Position numbers and translations under genes: made by a program. This document shows positions 41,771-49,723 of a stretch of 64,000 nucleotides of DNA, one piece after another (positions within the stretch are counted from its first letter, which is position 1; every line of letters starts with the position of its first letter). Source of the stretch: Betaproteobacteria bacterium (GTDB lineage: Bacteria; Pseudomonadota; Gammaproteobacteria; Burkholderiales; JAEUOS01); assembly GCA_028292405.1 (NCBI GenBank), contig JAQGMJ010000087.1, forward strand, positions 202,295 through 266,294. The letters are read 5' to 3'. The notes under the pieces were generated by a model. That model saw only the letters and a list, made by a program, of their open reading frames with translations, searched no databases and was not told where the DNA came from.

Positions 41771-42472
41771 ATGTCCTTCGCCCCGCGCCTCTCCCTAGCC
41801 TGCCTTTGCCTCGCCCTGGCAACGACCGTCGCTTTCGCCACCACCTTCGACATCCCCACCCTCTCCCCGCAATACGGCGCCCGCATCGCCGTCACAAGCT
41901 GCGACAAGGACACTTGCAGCGGCCCCGCCAAAGTCACGCTCTACCGCCGCGCCGACAAGGCCACGGTGCAGGCCTTCGACACCGAAGACATGCAGATCAT
42001 GCTGGAGCAGGCCAAGCCCGTGGTGAACGACAGCCGCCTCTACGAGGACCAGAGCGCGATCATCGTCGGCGACTTCAACTTCGACGGCAGCGAAGACATC
42101 GCCATCCGCAACGGCAACAACAGCGGCTACGGCGGCCCCTCGTACGACGTCTACGTCTACAACGTCACGCGCAAGAAATTCGTCCCCGCCAATGACCTCA
42201 CCGAACTGGCGAGCACCAAGCTGGGCATGTTCCAGGTCGATGCGGCGCGCAAGCGCCTGGTGACGTACGAGAAGGACGGCTGCTGCTGGCACATGACCAC
42301 CGAATACGCGGTGGTGCCGGGCAAGGGGCTGGTGGACGTGCACACGGTGGAGGAGGACGCGCGCTCGGTGGAGGAGAAGGTCGTCGTCACCACCAGCGAC
42401 CGCGTCGACGGCAAGTGGAGGCGGCAGAAAAAGACTTACCGCATCAAGGACTATTACAAGGACGAGAAGTAG
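41771..42472 (+). CDS. Secreted FG-GAP-like protein of unknown function
   Basis: The 233-residue precursor has a signal peptide ending VAFATTFDI. The segment IIVGDFNFDGSEDIAIRNGN is a calcium-type FG-GAP (beta-propeller) loop: D-x-N-x-D-G-x-x-D. Only one such loop is seen, so it is not a full propeller; similar proteins are annotated XAC2610-like. Paired cysteines (CDKDTC near residue 44 and CC near 170) suggest disulfides in the periplasm. It meets the convergent cyclase-like gene with only three bases between the stops. Confidence 0.72.
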   Translation: MSFAPRLSLACLCLALATTVAFATTFDIPTLSPQYGARIAVTSCDKDTCSGPAKVTLYRRADKATVQAFDTEDMQIMLEQAKPVVNDSRLYEDQSAIIVGDFNFDGSEDIAIRNGNNSGYGGPSYDVYVYNVTRKKFVPANDLTELASTKLGMFQVDAARKRLVTYEKDGCCWHMTTEYAVVPGKGLVDVHTVEEDARSVEEKVVVTTSDRVDGKWRRQKKTYRIKDYYKDEK

Positions 42473-42475
42473 CCC

Positions 42476-43183
42476 TCACCCCGCGTTGATCTGCGCACTC
42501 AGCAGCGAGCCGAAATCCGTCTCCATCGGCACATACAGTTTCACCGCCCCCGCCTCTCCCTTCATGTCGCCCTTCACCGGCGCCTCCCCCACATAACTCT
42601 CACTCGCCTCCTCCGGTGTCGCCAGCAAGCCCGCCATCGCCCCGCTCATCAGCACGGTCGCCTGGAATTTCCTGCAGCAGGCAGCAATCTCGAAAGCGCG
42701 ATTGACGGTTTCCCCCTGCACGGTGAATTTCATTCTTTCCGGCGTGCCGAAGTTGCCGATATAGACCATGCCGAAGTCGATGCCGATCATCGGCATCACC
42801 AGCGGCGGCGCATCGCCTTCGAGGCAGCGACCGACGATCTTGCGGGCGCATTCGACCGCGGCGCCGGCGCTGGCCGCCTCCCCCGCGCGGGGCGGGAAAT
42901 AGGCCACGGCATCGTCGCCGAGGTAGTCGGCGATGCGCCCGCCGGCGCGCCGCACTTCTTCCTGGGTGACGGTGAAAAAGCGGGTTTTCTCGCGCAGCGC
43001 TTCGGCCGGAGTGGCCGCCTCGAACACCTTGCGGTTGACCGAGGCCATCACATAGAGCACCGCCATGCGTTCGCGGCCGTTATCGAGTTCCAGCGCCTTT
43101 TCGCCCAGCGCCAGCACGCGGTCGAGGACGTGTTGCCCGGCGTAGACGCGCAGCGCTTCCTTGAGCAGCCGTTCCTTGAACAT
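42476..43183 (-). CDS. Class III nucleotidyl cyclase homologue lacking catalytic residues
   Basis: The 235-residue protein has the fold-defining segments of a class III cyclase: VLYVMASVN near residue 42, IADYLGDDAVAYF (84-96) and IGIDFGMVYIGNFGTPERMKF (133-153). Catalytic positions are damaged. The first metal aspartate, normally in VLFADI, is M46. The N-x-x-x-R motif reads NRAFE, so the transition-state arginine is E165. The second metal aspartate (D90 or D91) remains. It probably binds nucleotide without turnover or acts as a regulatory partner. An N-terminal 40-residue helix replaces the usual sensor. Cytoplasmic. Confidence 0.8.
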   Translation of the reverse strand: MFKERLLKEALRVYAGQHVLDRVLALGEKALELDNGRERMAVLYVMASVNRKVFEAATPAEALREKTRFFTVTQEEVRRAGGRIADYLGDDAVAYFPPRAGEAASAGAAVECARKIVGRCLEGDAPPLVMPMIGIDFGMVYIGNFGTPERMKFTVQGETVNRAFEIAACCRKFQATVLMSGAMAGLLATPEEASESYVGEAPVKGDMKGEAGAVKLYVPMETDFGSLLSAQINAG

Positions 43184-43369
43184 GGGTTCCCTGCGTTTTG
43201 GTTGATGGCGCCAGTCTAGGGGGAAATCGGCGACAAGCGGTAATAGGCCCGCCGTCGGTCGGGGCTCAGGCCCATTTCACCGGTTTTCCACAGCAACGCC
43301 CCAGCCCCCGTGTTAACCTTGTTTTCCCAACTCGCTGCGCGCCCTCCTCCTCTTGTAGGACGGCCGAAT

Positions 43370-44698
43370 ATGGACCAAACGCAAACCCCGGGTGAACAGA
43401 TGGCGGCGCTGGTTTCGCACCTCGCCGCAAGACGCGCAGCCATCCTCCAGGCTTGGCGCGAGAGCGTCAACGCCGACGCGGAACTGACCTCTTCCGATTC
43501 GCTGCCGCGCAACCAATTCAACGACCACATTCCCGGCCTGCTGGACGCGTTCCAGAAGCGCCTGCAGGCATGGCCGCGGTTGGAGAGCGCGGCCGCCGAG
43601 GAAAAGCGCATCGAAGACTCGGCCGGGCACGGCCTGCAGCGCTGGCAGCAGGGCTACCAGTTGCGCGAAGTGACGCGCGAGTGGGGCCATTTGCAGATGT
43701 GCCTGGTGCGCGAACTCGAACAATATGCGGAGGCGCACGCCGGCCTGGCGCACGCCGTGATGTCGGCGGCCTGGCACGCGCTTTCCGAGTTGTGCAGCCA
43801 GGGCATCAGCGAGAGCACCACCCAGTATTTCCAGTTGCAGCAGGCCGAGGCCGAGGGCCATGTGCGCGACATGCAGGAGACGCTGGCCGAAGCCAGCGAG
43901 CTGGACCGGCGCCGCACCGAACTGTTTCGCCAGGCCGCGCACGACCTGCGCGGCAATGTCGGCGTGGTCACCAACGTCACCAGCGGGCTGACGCAATACA
44001 CCATGCCCGAAGCCACGCGCGAGGAGTTTTTGCGCCTGCTGCAAAAAAGCGTCTCTTCATTGCAATCGATGCTAGACGGCGCCCTCGACCTGGCGCGCCT
44101 GCAGGCCGGCCACGAGCTGCGCGACATCAAGCCCTTCAGTGTCGCCGACATGCTGGACGATCTGGTTGCCAACCTGCAGCCCTGGGCGCGCGACCGCGGC
44201 CTCTACCTGCGCGCCGAAGGTCCGGTCTCGCTGATGGTCGAAGGCGACGCCGTCAAGATCCGCCGCATCGCGCAAAACCTGCTGCTCAACGCCCTCAAAT
44301 ACACCCGCGCCGGCGGCGTCACCCTGGCCTGGGGCGACAGCCGCAACAACGACCCCAAGCGCTGGATGCTCTGCGTGCAGGACACCGGCCCCGGCATCCA
44401 CGCCGGCCCCGGCGCGCCGCTGGCCGACGCCCTGCAGGGCGCCACCCAGGAAGCGCGCCATGTCGAAGAAAAAGCCACCCGCCGCGCGCAAGGCCACGCC
44501 CCCGCCGAGCCGGCGCCGCAAGCCAACACCACCGCGTCCGACTCGCGCGCGGTACACCAGCAGCGCGGCGAGGGCATCGGCCTGTCGATCGTCAAGCGTT
44601 TGTGCGAACTGCTCGACGCCAGCATGGAGCTGGACTCCGCGCCGGAGGTGGGCACCACGTTTCGCATCGTCTTTCCCAGGCATTACGAAGCAGCCTGA
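43370..44698 (+). CDS. Soluble histidine kinase with RsbRD-like N-terminal domain
   Basis: The ATG at 43370 (AGGACGGCCGAAT upstream) gives 442 residues with no membrane segments. Residues about 10-170 are a helical sensing region like the RsbRD N-terminus (AAILQAWRESVN, FNDHIPGLLDAFQKRL). The phospho-acceptor is H191 in RQAAHDLRGNVG. The ATPase part has the N-box QNLLLNALKY, G1 DTGPGIHAG and G2 GEGIGLSIVK. Between G1 and G2 an insertion of about 50 polar residues extends the ATP lid, which is unusual. No receiver gene is next to it; the neighbour is a small anchored protein of unknown function. Confidence 0.9.
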   Translation: MDQTQTPGEQMAALVSHLAARRAAILQAWRESVNADAELTSSDSLPRNQFNDHIPGLLDAFQKRLQAWPRLESAAAEEKRIEDSAGHGLQRWQQGYQLREVTREWGHLQMCLVRELEQYAEAHAGLAHAVMSAAWHALSELCSQGISESTTQYFQLQQAEAEGHVRDMQETLAEASELDRRRTELFRQAAHDLRGNVGVVTNVTSGLTQYTMPEATREEFLRLLQKSVSSLQSMLDGALDLARLQAGHELRDIKPFSVADMLDDLVANLQPWARDRGLYLRAEGPVSLMVEGDAVKIRRIAQNLLLNALKYTRAGGVTLAWGDSRNNDPKRWMLCVQDTGPGIHAGPGAPLADALQGATQEARHVEEKATRRAQGHAPAEPAPQANTTASDSRAVHQQRGEGIGLSIVKRLCELLDASMELDSAPEVGTTFRIVFPRHYEAA

Positions 44699-44724
44699 CG
44701 CCGGCCCCCGTTTCACGGTTCCGC

Positions 44725-44746
44725 TATGATTGGAGAAACAATCATA
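44725..44746 (+). promoter_or_regulatory. Palindrome with GGAG in its loop, upstream of a small anchored protein
   Basis: TATGATT (44725-44731) and AATCATA (44740-44746) pair around GGAGAAAC. It lies 12 bases before the GTG at 44759, which has no other Shine-Dalgarno candidate close by. It could be a protein-binding site or an RNA hairpin. Confidence 0.4.
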
Positions 44747-44758
44747 TAAAAAAGCACC

Positions 44759-45307
44759 GTGAACAAAGAGTTCGTCCTTTCCTTCCTGCTCGCCTTGTGC
44801 GTGGTGGGCAGCTCGCTCTACGGCTTTGCCAGCTACCTCGCATCGAAGCCGCCGGTGCCCGCGCCTCAATCGGCTGCGTCCACCGCCAGCCGCGCCATCT
44901 CCGGCCCGGTGATCAATCCCTGTCTCGGCGGCAAGATGTTGCAGGGCGAATGCCATGTGCCCAAGCCCGATCAGCCCGGCATGTGGATCCGCTTAGCCGA
45001 CCTGAACCGCCCGAAGACGCAGCCCGTGGCGACGATGAACATTGCCTCCGGCGGCGTCACCGACCATGAGCGGCAGCGCCTGGAGGAGTCCGACGCGCGG
45101 CAGCGCGCGGACATGGCGCCGCGCGACCAGCGCATACGCGAGGAGGTGGCGCAGCAGAGCGACGACAAGGCGCGGTGCGAAACCATCGACAAGGAGATGG
45201 CGTCCATCGATGCCATAACGCGGCAACCGCTTTCGGCGAGCCTGCAAGACTACTATCGCGGCCGCCGCAAGGCCTTGCTCGACCAGAAATTCAGCCTGCG
45301 CTGCTAG
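44759..45307 (+). CDS. Membrane-anchored protein with RC...RC C-terminus, paralogue 1
   Basis: The 182-residue protein starts at a GTG at 44759. One N-terminal membrane segment (EFVLSFLLALCVVGSSLYGFASYL) acts as an anchor or uncleaved signal. A central cysteine pair (NPCLGGKMLQGECHVP) is unique to this copy. The C-terminal 45 residues (RCETIDKEMASIDAITR to DQKFSLRC) match the end of the 46588 protein, with two cysteines, a central ID/IDG and a DYYRGRRKALLD segment. Function is unknown. It lies between two RsbRD-type kinases, and its stop codon overlaps that of the convergent kinase gene. Confidence 0.72.
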   Translation: MNKEFVLSFLLALCVVGSSLYGFASYLASKPPVPAPQSAASTASRAISGPVINPCLGGKMLQGECHVPKPDQPGMWIRLADLNRPKTQPVATMNIASGGVTDHERQRLEESDARQRADMAPRDQRIREEVAQQSDDKARCETIDKEMASIDAITRQPLSASLQDYYRGRRKALLDQKFSLRC

Positions 45308-46413
45308 CGCGGCAACTGGACCGTAAACACCGTGCCCGAGTGCTCGCTCGAATCCGCCGTGATGCTGCCGCCGTGCGCCAGGGTGATCTGGCGCGCGATG
45401 AACAGGCCCAGGCCCAGGCTGGTGGAAGCGCGGCCGGGCTGCTCGTCTTCCACCGAGAGTTGCACCAGCGGGTCGAAAATGGCGCGCAGCGAAGCGCGCG
45501 GAATCACCGGCCCGCGGTTGCACACCTGCACCGTCACCACCTCGGCGGAGCCACGCAGGTCGATCAGCACCGGGTGCTCCCTGGAGCGGTATTGCGCGGC
45601 GTTGCTCAGCAGGTTGGAAAACACCTGCTGCATGCGGGCAGCGTCGAAGTCGCCGGTGAGGTCGCCCTGCGCGCGCATCTCGAAGGTGCATTCGGGGTGG
45701 GCGGCGTTGGCGTCATCCAGCGCCGCCTGGCAGATAACCTGCATGTCGGCCAGGTGCGGCACCACGGGAATTTCGCCGCCCAGCGCGGTGCGCGAGTACT
45801 CCAGCAGATCGTTGATCATGATCGACATCGAGGCGGCGCTGCGCTTGACGCGGGCGCCGACCAGGGCGGCGGACTCCAGGCTGACGCCGGACCGGGTGAG
45901 GATGGCCCCCGCCATGCTCATGGTGGCCAGCGGGCTGCGCAAATCGTGCCCGAGCACGGCCAGAAAGGTGTCGCGCGCGCGCAGCGCCTGGTGCGCGTAA
46001 GTCACCACCGCCTCAGCCAGGGCCTGGTCGATGGTCTCGTTGAAGCGGATCATCTCGTAGGTGGTGGCGTCCGTGACCGTGCCGATGTGCGGCAGCCACA
46101 GGCGCAGCACGGTAGCGCGCAGGGCGCGGAATTCGGCGGTGAGCTGCAGCAGGGTGAAGCCGCTGATCTGCCGCAAGGTGCCGTGGGAAGCGGCCGCGCT
46201 TTCCGGATCGCTCGGCGCCAGGCCGTGCGACTTGTCGCGCTGCTCCTTCGGCGTCTCGCTGCTGTCGATGTCGTGCGCCACCCGCATCAGGATCTGCTTG
46301 GCGTGGTTGCGCAGAGCCAGCGGCGTCATGTCCGGCTGCAAGGTGCGGGCGAACGCCTCCCACTCCACCAGGATTTCCTCCAGGTGGTCCTCGATGAAGC
46401 GCGAGAGTTTCAT
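45304..46413 (-). CDS. Soluble histidine kinase with RsbRD-like N-terminal domain
   Basis: The ATG at 46413 (GAGGCACCC upstream) gives 369 residues. The N-terminal region MKLSRFIEDHLEEILVEWEAF, then PLALRNHAKQILMRVAHDI, is the RsbRD co-antagonist domain. The dimerisation helix has H156 in LAVLGHDLRSPLATMS. N-box QQVFSNLLSNAAQYR and G-boxes (VCNRGPVIP, LGLGLFIARQI) follow; G1 has lost its aspartate (NRGPV where D-x-G-x-G is usual), which may lower ATP binding. No transmembrane segment. It faces the small anchored protein and the first kinase, suggesting one signalling module. Confidence 0.9.
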   Translation of the reverse strand: MKLSRFIEDHLEEILVEWEAFARTLQPDMTPLALRNHAKQILMRVAHDIDSSETPKEQRDKSHGLAPSDPESAAASHGTLRQISGFTLLQLTAEFRALRATVLRLWLPHIGTVTDATTYEMIRFNETIDQALAEAVVTYAHQALRARDTFLAVLGHDLRSPLATMSMAGAILTRSGVSLESAALVGARVKRSAASMSIMINDLLEYSRTALGGEIPVVPHLADMQVICQAALDDANAAHPECTFEMRAQGDLTGDFDAARMQQVFSNLLSNAAQYRSREHPVLIDLRGSAEVVTVQVCNRGPVIPRASLRAIFDPLVQLSVEDEQPGRASTSLGLGLFIARQITLAHGGSITADSSEHSGTVFTVQLPR

Positions 46414-46587
46414 GGGTGCCTCGATGGGCCAGCACAGCTTGGGGCTGGGCGCATCCGGCAGATGCCGCACGCGCAAATTTCGCAGGCGACCCTAGTATAC
46501 GCTGCCGACGGCGGGAGCCGCGGCCGGGGAACAAAAGCACGCCGCAGCACTCAAGAGGGAGGTACCTGCAATTTTGAGTAACGTCCC

Positions 46588-47052
46588 ATGAGCAAAGAAA
46601 CCCTCGTCTCCTTCATTTTCGCCGTCTGCGTGGTCGGCGGCTCGATGTTCCTGTTCGCCAAGGCCAGCGGCGGCCTGCCGCAGGCGCTGGCGGCGAACGA
46701 GGCGCCGGCAGCCGCACCTACGGCTACGTGCGCGGACGGCGACAAGGCGAATTGCGCGCCGCCGGCCAAGGCGACGTCGGCCGTGCCGGAAAAACCGGGC
46801 GCCGCGGCGGCGCAGGTACGGCAGATCGCCGCAGCCGCCCAGGCGCAAGCCCAGGTGCAGGCCGAGGTAGATGCCCCGGAAGACGAGGCCGCCACGCCGC
46901 CCGAGCAGGGCAAGCCGCGCTGCAAGGCCATCGGCCACCAGGTGCTGGGCATCGACGGCGCGCTGGCCTCACCGCTGTCGCCTGCCGTGCGCGAGTACTA
47001 CACCAAGCAGCGCCGCGCGCTGCTCGATGAAAAGGGCGGCCTGGCCTGCTGA
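46588..47052 (+). CDS. Membrane-anchored protein with RC...AC C-terminus, paralogue 2
   Basis: The 154-residue protein begins MSKETLVSFIFAVCVVGGSMFLFA, near-identical in pattern to the anchor of the 44759 protein. The middle is an Ala/Pro/Gln-rich low-complexity linker (QIAAAAQAQAQVQAEVD) with its own cysteine pair (TCADGDKANC). The C-terminus RCKAIGHQVLGIDGALA to DEKGGLAC shares cysteines, IDG and YYTKQRRALLD with paralogue 1. The start has a poor ribosome binding site; an ACTCAA/TTGAGT inverted repeat (46549-46579) encloses a GAGGGAGG block 26 bases upstream. Function unknown. Confidence 0.7.
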   Translation: MSKETLVSFIFAVCVVGGSMFLFAKASGGLPQALAANEAPAAAPTATCADGDKANCAPPAKATSAVPEKPGAAAAQVRQIAAAAQAQAQVQAEVDAPEDEAATPPEQGKPRCKAIGHQVLGIDGALASPLSPAVREYYTKQRRALLDEKGGLAC

Positions 47053-47136
47053 CCGTCCGCCGGCGCGGGGTCCGCGTGATTCAAGTCACGCGGATACCGG
47101 GACGGGTCGACGTTGAAAGCCGCTTTGCAACCAAAC

Positions 47137-47161
47137 TGTAACCGCCGTTACATGTGGTTAC
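47137..47161 (+). promoter_or_regulatory. TGTAAC-N4-GTTAC-N5-GTTAC box, copy 1
   Basis: TGTAAC (47137-47142), GTTAC (47147-47151) and GTTAC (47157-47161) lie 70-94 bases upstream of the small lipoprotein ATG. The two GTTAC units repeat with a 10-base period, as in sites of OmpR-family regulators; the TGTAAC half makes a palindrome with the first. The same array with the same spacing is at 53253. Confidence 0.6.
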
Positions 47162-47230
47162 GCTTGCGCGCGGCATTCCCGTCGTCGCTACCTGTCCAAC
47201 TTGCGTTAATGATGCAGGAGGCAGCACATC

Positions 47231-47431
47231 ATGAAATCACTCAAGCTTTTGGCAGCGCTCGCGGCGGTGGCCGCTTTGTCCGGCTGCGCGGTTTACGCGC
47301 CGCCGCCGCCCGGCTACTACGGCGGCCCGGCCTACTACGCCCCGCCGGCGTACTACGGCCCCACCGTAGGCATCGGTGTCTATGGCGGCCGCGGCTATTA
47401 CGGGCGCGGCTATGGTGGCCGCCGCTGGTAA
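47231..47431 (+). CDS. Small Gly/Tyr/Pro-rich lipoprotein (CAVY family), copy 1
   Basis: The 66-residue precursor has a signal peptide with lipobox ALSGCAVY, so the mature lipoprotein of 48 residues starts at Cys19. The mature part is almost all Gly, Tyr, Pro and Arg (YYGGPAYYAPPAYYGP). A good ribosome binding site (GCAGGAGGCAGCACATC) precedes the ATG. It shares SGCAVY-x-P-x-PP with the proteins at 53083 and 53345. Function unknown; short Tyr/Gly-rich lipoproteins are often envelope-stress products. A terminator follows at 47504. Confidence 0.8.
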   Translation: MKSLKLLAALAAVAALSGCAVYAPPPPGYYGGPAYYAPPAYYGPTVGIGVYGGRGYYGRGYGGRRW

Positions 47432-47503
47432 TGCAGGGCTGAAGGGATTGCCGGAGATCGCGTTGCCGATGGGCGACGGGTTTCGATATAACGGCAATGA
47501 AGG

Positions 47504-47532
47504 CGGCAGGGGCAACCCTGCCGTTTTCTTTT
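47504..47532 (+). terminator. Rho-independent terminator
   Basis: CGGCAGGG (47504-47511) and CCCTGCCG (47516-47523) pair around GCAA and are followed by TTTTCTTTT. It ends the transcript of the lipoprotein at 47231 and reaches the last bases of the convergent gene. Confidence 0.92.
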
Positions 47533-48013
47533 ATGCACGGGCTTTCATCGCGTGATACCACTCCCGTGCCGGCCGCGTGAGCAGCAAATAGGCGGCATAA
47601 AGGCCGATGCAGTTGTTGACCACGCCAACCACAGTATCAAAGGCGGCCGCCTTGGTGCCAAGGCGCATCAGGCCGAAAATCATCAGGGGGACGAACAGCA
47701 GCGACAATCCGGAGCCGATCAGGTAGAGGATGCGCGCCCAATTGCGCCCGGCGGCGAGCTTGCTGTTGAGCCACCATGAAATAAGGAAGATCACTGCGTA
47801 CATGGCGAGTTGCCAGACGAGTGGCATTTTCTGCGGGTCGGGCAGGATCATGCGCAGCACGGCAGCGACAACACCGATGCCGAAGACTGTCCATACCAGG
47901 GTGAGAATCCGATTGACCTCGGGCGGGCGCTCCAGTGAAGAAAAGTCGGGCTCGGCGTCGGCGACGACGGCGCGTGGCGGTGCATAAGGCGATTCGGATG
48001 CCTGGGCTTCCAT
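47531..48013 (-). CDS. Hypothetical membrane protein with four segments
   Basis: The 160-residue protein starts MEAQASESPYAPPRA at the ATG at 48013, with AAGGAGAAGAAGA before it. A 40-residue hydrophilic head rich in Pro and acidic residues leads to four membrane segments: ILTLVWTVFGIGVVAAVLRM, LVWQLAMYAVIFLISWWL, ILYLIGSGLSLLFVPLMIF and FDTVVGVVNNCIGLYAAYLLL. No known family is recognised. The layout (short head, four helices, R-x-W-Y near the end) is like DUF-type proteins of unknown role in Burkholderiales. Confidence 0.72.
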   Translation of the reverse strand: MEAQASESPYAPPRAVVADAEPDFSSLERPPEVNRILTLVWTVFGIGVVAAVLRMILPDPQKMPLVWQLAMYAVIFLISWWLNSKLAAGRNWARILYLIGSGLSLLFVPLMIFGLMRLGTKAAAFDTVVGVVNNCIGLYAAYLLLTRPAREWYHAMKARA

Positions 48014-48213
48014 TCTTCTTCTCCTTTTGGATTTTTTCGGGGAGGTTGCTGGGACCCGGGTCACTTTAATATGACTGCGGGGGCGAGCGCAATCTCCGAC
48101 GGCAAATCAACCACACTTGGTTGACGGAAGCGTGTATGTTGGGAACCATGGTTGGTCGTGTGTGGCCAAAGACATAGGCGTCGAGACTGCCGGGTGGTCG
48201 CCCGAAGAGTTGC

Positions 48214-48242
48214 TGTCATCCTGAGCGAAGCAAAGGATGACA
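48214..48242. repeat. Short dispersed-type inverted repeat
   Basis: TGTCATCCT (48214-48222) and AGGATGACA (48234-48242) are perfect inverted repeats around GAGCGAAGCAA. The sequence GTCATCCTGAGCGAAGC recurs in many bacterial genomes as an intergenic repeat, from general experience of such motifs. It is a second repeat class, different from the pair at 30185 and 51305. Confidence 0.55.
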
Positions 48243-48477
48243 AAGAGAAACTTCGCAACAGCCGGGGTGCCTCGCCTGTACCACAGACGTGTTGACCACC
48301 ACGCAAAACCCGGCCCGAATTTTTTGAAAAAACACCGCGATTTACCGTTGTTTTACGACAGGTGTAGCACGACCGGAAAACGGCCCTGCATTATTTTGAA
48401 AAAACCTCAGGTTTTATAAGGTTTCGGTGTAGCCGCACTACAAACGTTGTAGCCCGGCCCGGCGCGAAACGCGGACG

Positions 48478-48502
48478 AAAAAAAGCCACCTTGAATGGTG
48501 GC
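48478..48502 (-). terminator. Rho-independent terminator of the 48571 gene
   Basis: Read on the minus strand, GCCACC-ATTCAA-GGTGGC is followed by TTTTTTT. It lies 69 bases after the stop of the small secreted protein gene. Confidence 0.85.
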
Positions 48503-48570
48503 GAGGTCAGCTTGGGCTTGCCGCCGGCCAAGGGATAACCCCGGCCGGCGGGCTGCTATCAACTGCACGC

Positions 48571-48792
48571 CTAGTAGCGGTTGTGGTTTTCAGCATGCAG
48601 CATGCGCGCCTGGTGCGGGGTGATGCGCCCCTGGCGCACCGCGCGGTTGATGCGGTGGTCGCGGTGGTCGATATGGCGTTCGACGCGCGCTTCGTGGCGC
48701 GCCTGCCACGGGGTCATGGCCATGGCGCCGGCGCCGAAGGTGGTGGCGGCAACCGCGACAGCGGCAATGGCGAGGGTCTTGATGGTTTTCAT
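48571..48792 (-). CDS. Small secreted basic protein, His/Arg-rich
   Basis: The 73-residue precursor has a signal peptide ending GAGAMA, leaving about 48 residues of which many are His, Arg and Asp (RHEARVERHIDHRDHRINR). The last part, QGRITPHQARMLHAENHNRY, has the I-T-x-x-Q-A-x-x-L pattern seen in repeated helical motifs of small periplasmic proteins. Histidine clusters suggest metal binding. A ribosome binding site (CAGGAGACCGAC) precedes the ATG. It is divergent from the response regulator gene and has its own terminator at 48478. Confidence 0.78.
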   Translation of the reverse strand: MKTIKTLAIAAVAVAATTFGAGAMAMTPWQARHEARVERHIDHRDHRINRAVRQGRITPHQARMLHAENHNRY

Positions 48793-48994
48793 GTCGGTCT
48801 CCTGTTTCGAAGCCGTGCGTTATTGCACAGTTCCTATTTAACGCTTCGGCCGCGTAACCGTCTGTAGGATTTGCGCTGGAAGTTGTGACAGAGTGTGCGG
48901 GGCTGTAAGCGAATGTTGCTGGTGTCGGCGATGTCTGACGGCGAAGGGCCGGGTAGGCGATAATGCCCCTAAGTGATATGTGCGGAGCGAGACA

Positions 48995-49705
48995 ATGAGA
49001 ATCCTGGTGGTCGAGGACGATACGGTGCTGTCGGCGGCGCTGATCCGCGCATTGACGCAGTCCGCGCACAAGGTGGACCTGGCCGAAGACGGCGAAGAGG
49101 CCAACCACGCGCTCACCAGCACCAGCTACGACCTGGTGGTGCTCGACGTGGCGCTGCCGAAGATCGACGGCCTCTCCGTTCTGCGGCGCTTGCGCGACCG
49201 CCGCTCGCAGGTGCCGGTGATGATCCTCACCGCGCGCGACACGCTGGAAGACCGCGTGGCGGGCCTGGATCTCGGCGCCGACGATTACATGACCAAGCCC
49301 TTCGACCTGCCGGAGTTCGAGGCGCGCACCCGCGCGCTGATCCGCCGCGGGCACTATAGCGGCACCTCGTCGATTTTCCACGGCGAGGTGCGCTTCGACC
49401 CTGCGGCGCGGCGCCTGTTTCACGGCGAGACGCCGATCGAACTTTCCGTGCGCGAACTGGCTGTCGCCGAGTTGCTGCTGACGCGCCAGGGCCGGGTGGT
49501 GAGCAAGGAGCAGATGATCGACGCCCTGTTCGGCTGGAGCGAGGAAGTCGGCAGCAACGCCATCGAAGTGTATGTGCACCGGGTGCGGCGCAAGCTGGAG
49601 CCGCTGGGCGTGGTGATCCGCACGGTGCGCGGCATGGGTTACTTGATAGACAAGTCGAGCGAAAAGCCGCACAGCGAAAAGGCGGACGAGGAATTGCCGG
49701 GTTAG
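48995..49705 (+). CDS. OmpR-family response regulator (QseB/TctD-like)
   Basis: The ATG at 48995 (GGAGCGAGACA upstream) gives 236 residues. The receiver domain has D8 and D9, phospho-acceptor D51 in VVLDVALPKIDG, T in ILTARD and K101 in TKPFDLPE. The winged-helix DNA-binding domain follows from about residue 130 (ELSVREL, VSKEQMIDALFGW, VYVHRVRRKL, TVRGMGYL). It pairs with the kinase that begins 18 bases after its stop. Regulators of this group bind direct repeats with a 10-11 base period, so the GTTAC boxes at 47137 and 53253 are candidate targets. Confidence 0.95.
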   Translation: MRILVVEDDTVLSAALIRALTQSAHKVDLAEDGEEANHALTSTSYDLVVLDVALPKIDGLSVLRRLRDRRSQVPVMILTARDTLEDRVAGLDLGADDYMTKPFDLPEFEARTRALIRRGHYSGTSSIFHGEVRFDPAARRLFHGETPIELSVRELAVAELLLTRQGRVVSKEQMIDALFGWSEEVGSNAIEVYVHRVRRKLEPLGVVIRTVRGMGYLIDKSSEKPHSEKADEELPG

Positions 49706-49723
49706 CTCGGCGTTGAACCGCGC

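Larger units (their letters stand above)
48014..48570. other. Gene-free region, 557 bases, with short repeats
   Basis: No gene is supported. Noted are the inverted repeat at 48214-48242, a lower-GC stretch (about 48300-48430) with the direct repeat TTTTGAAAAAAC near 48322 and 48394 and twice GGTGTAGC, and the terminator of the next minus-strand gene at 48478-48502. Confidence 0.5.
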
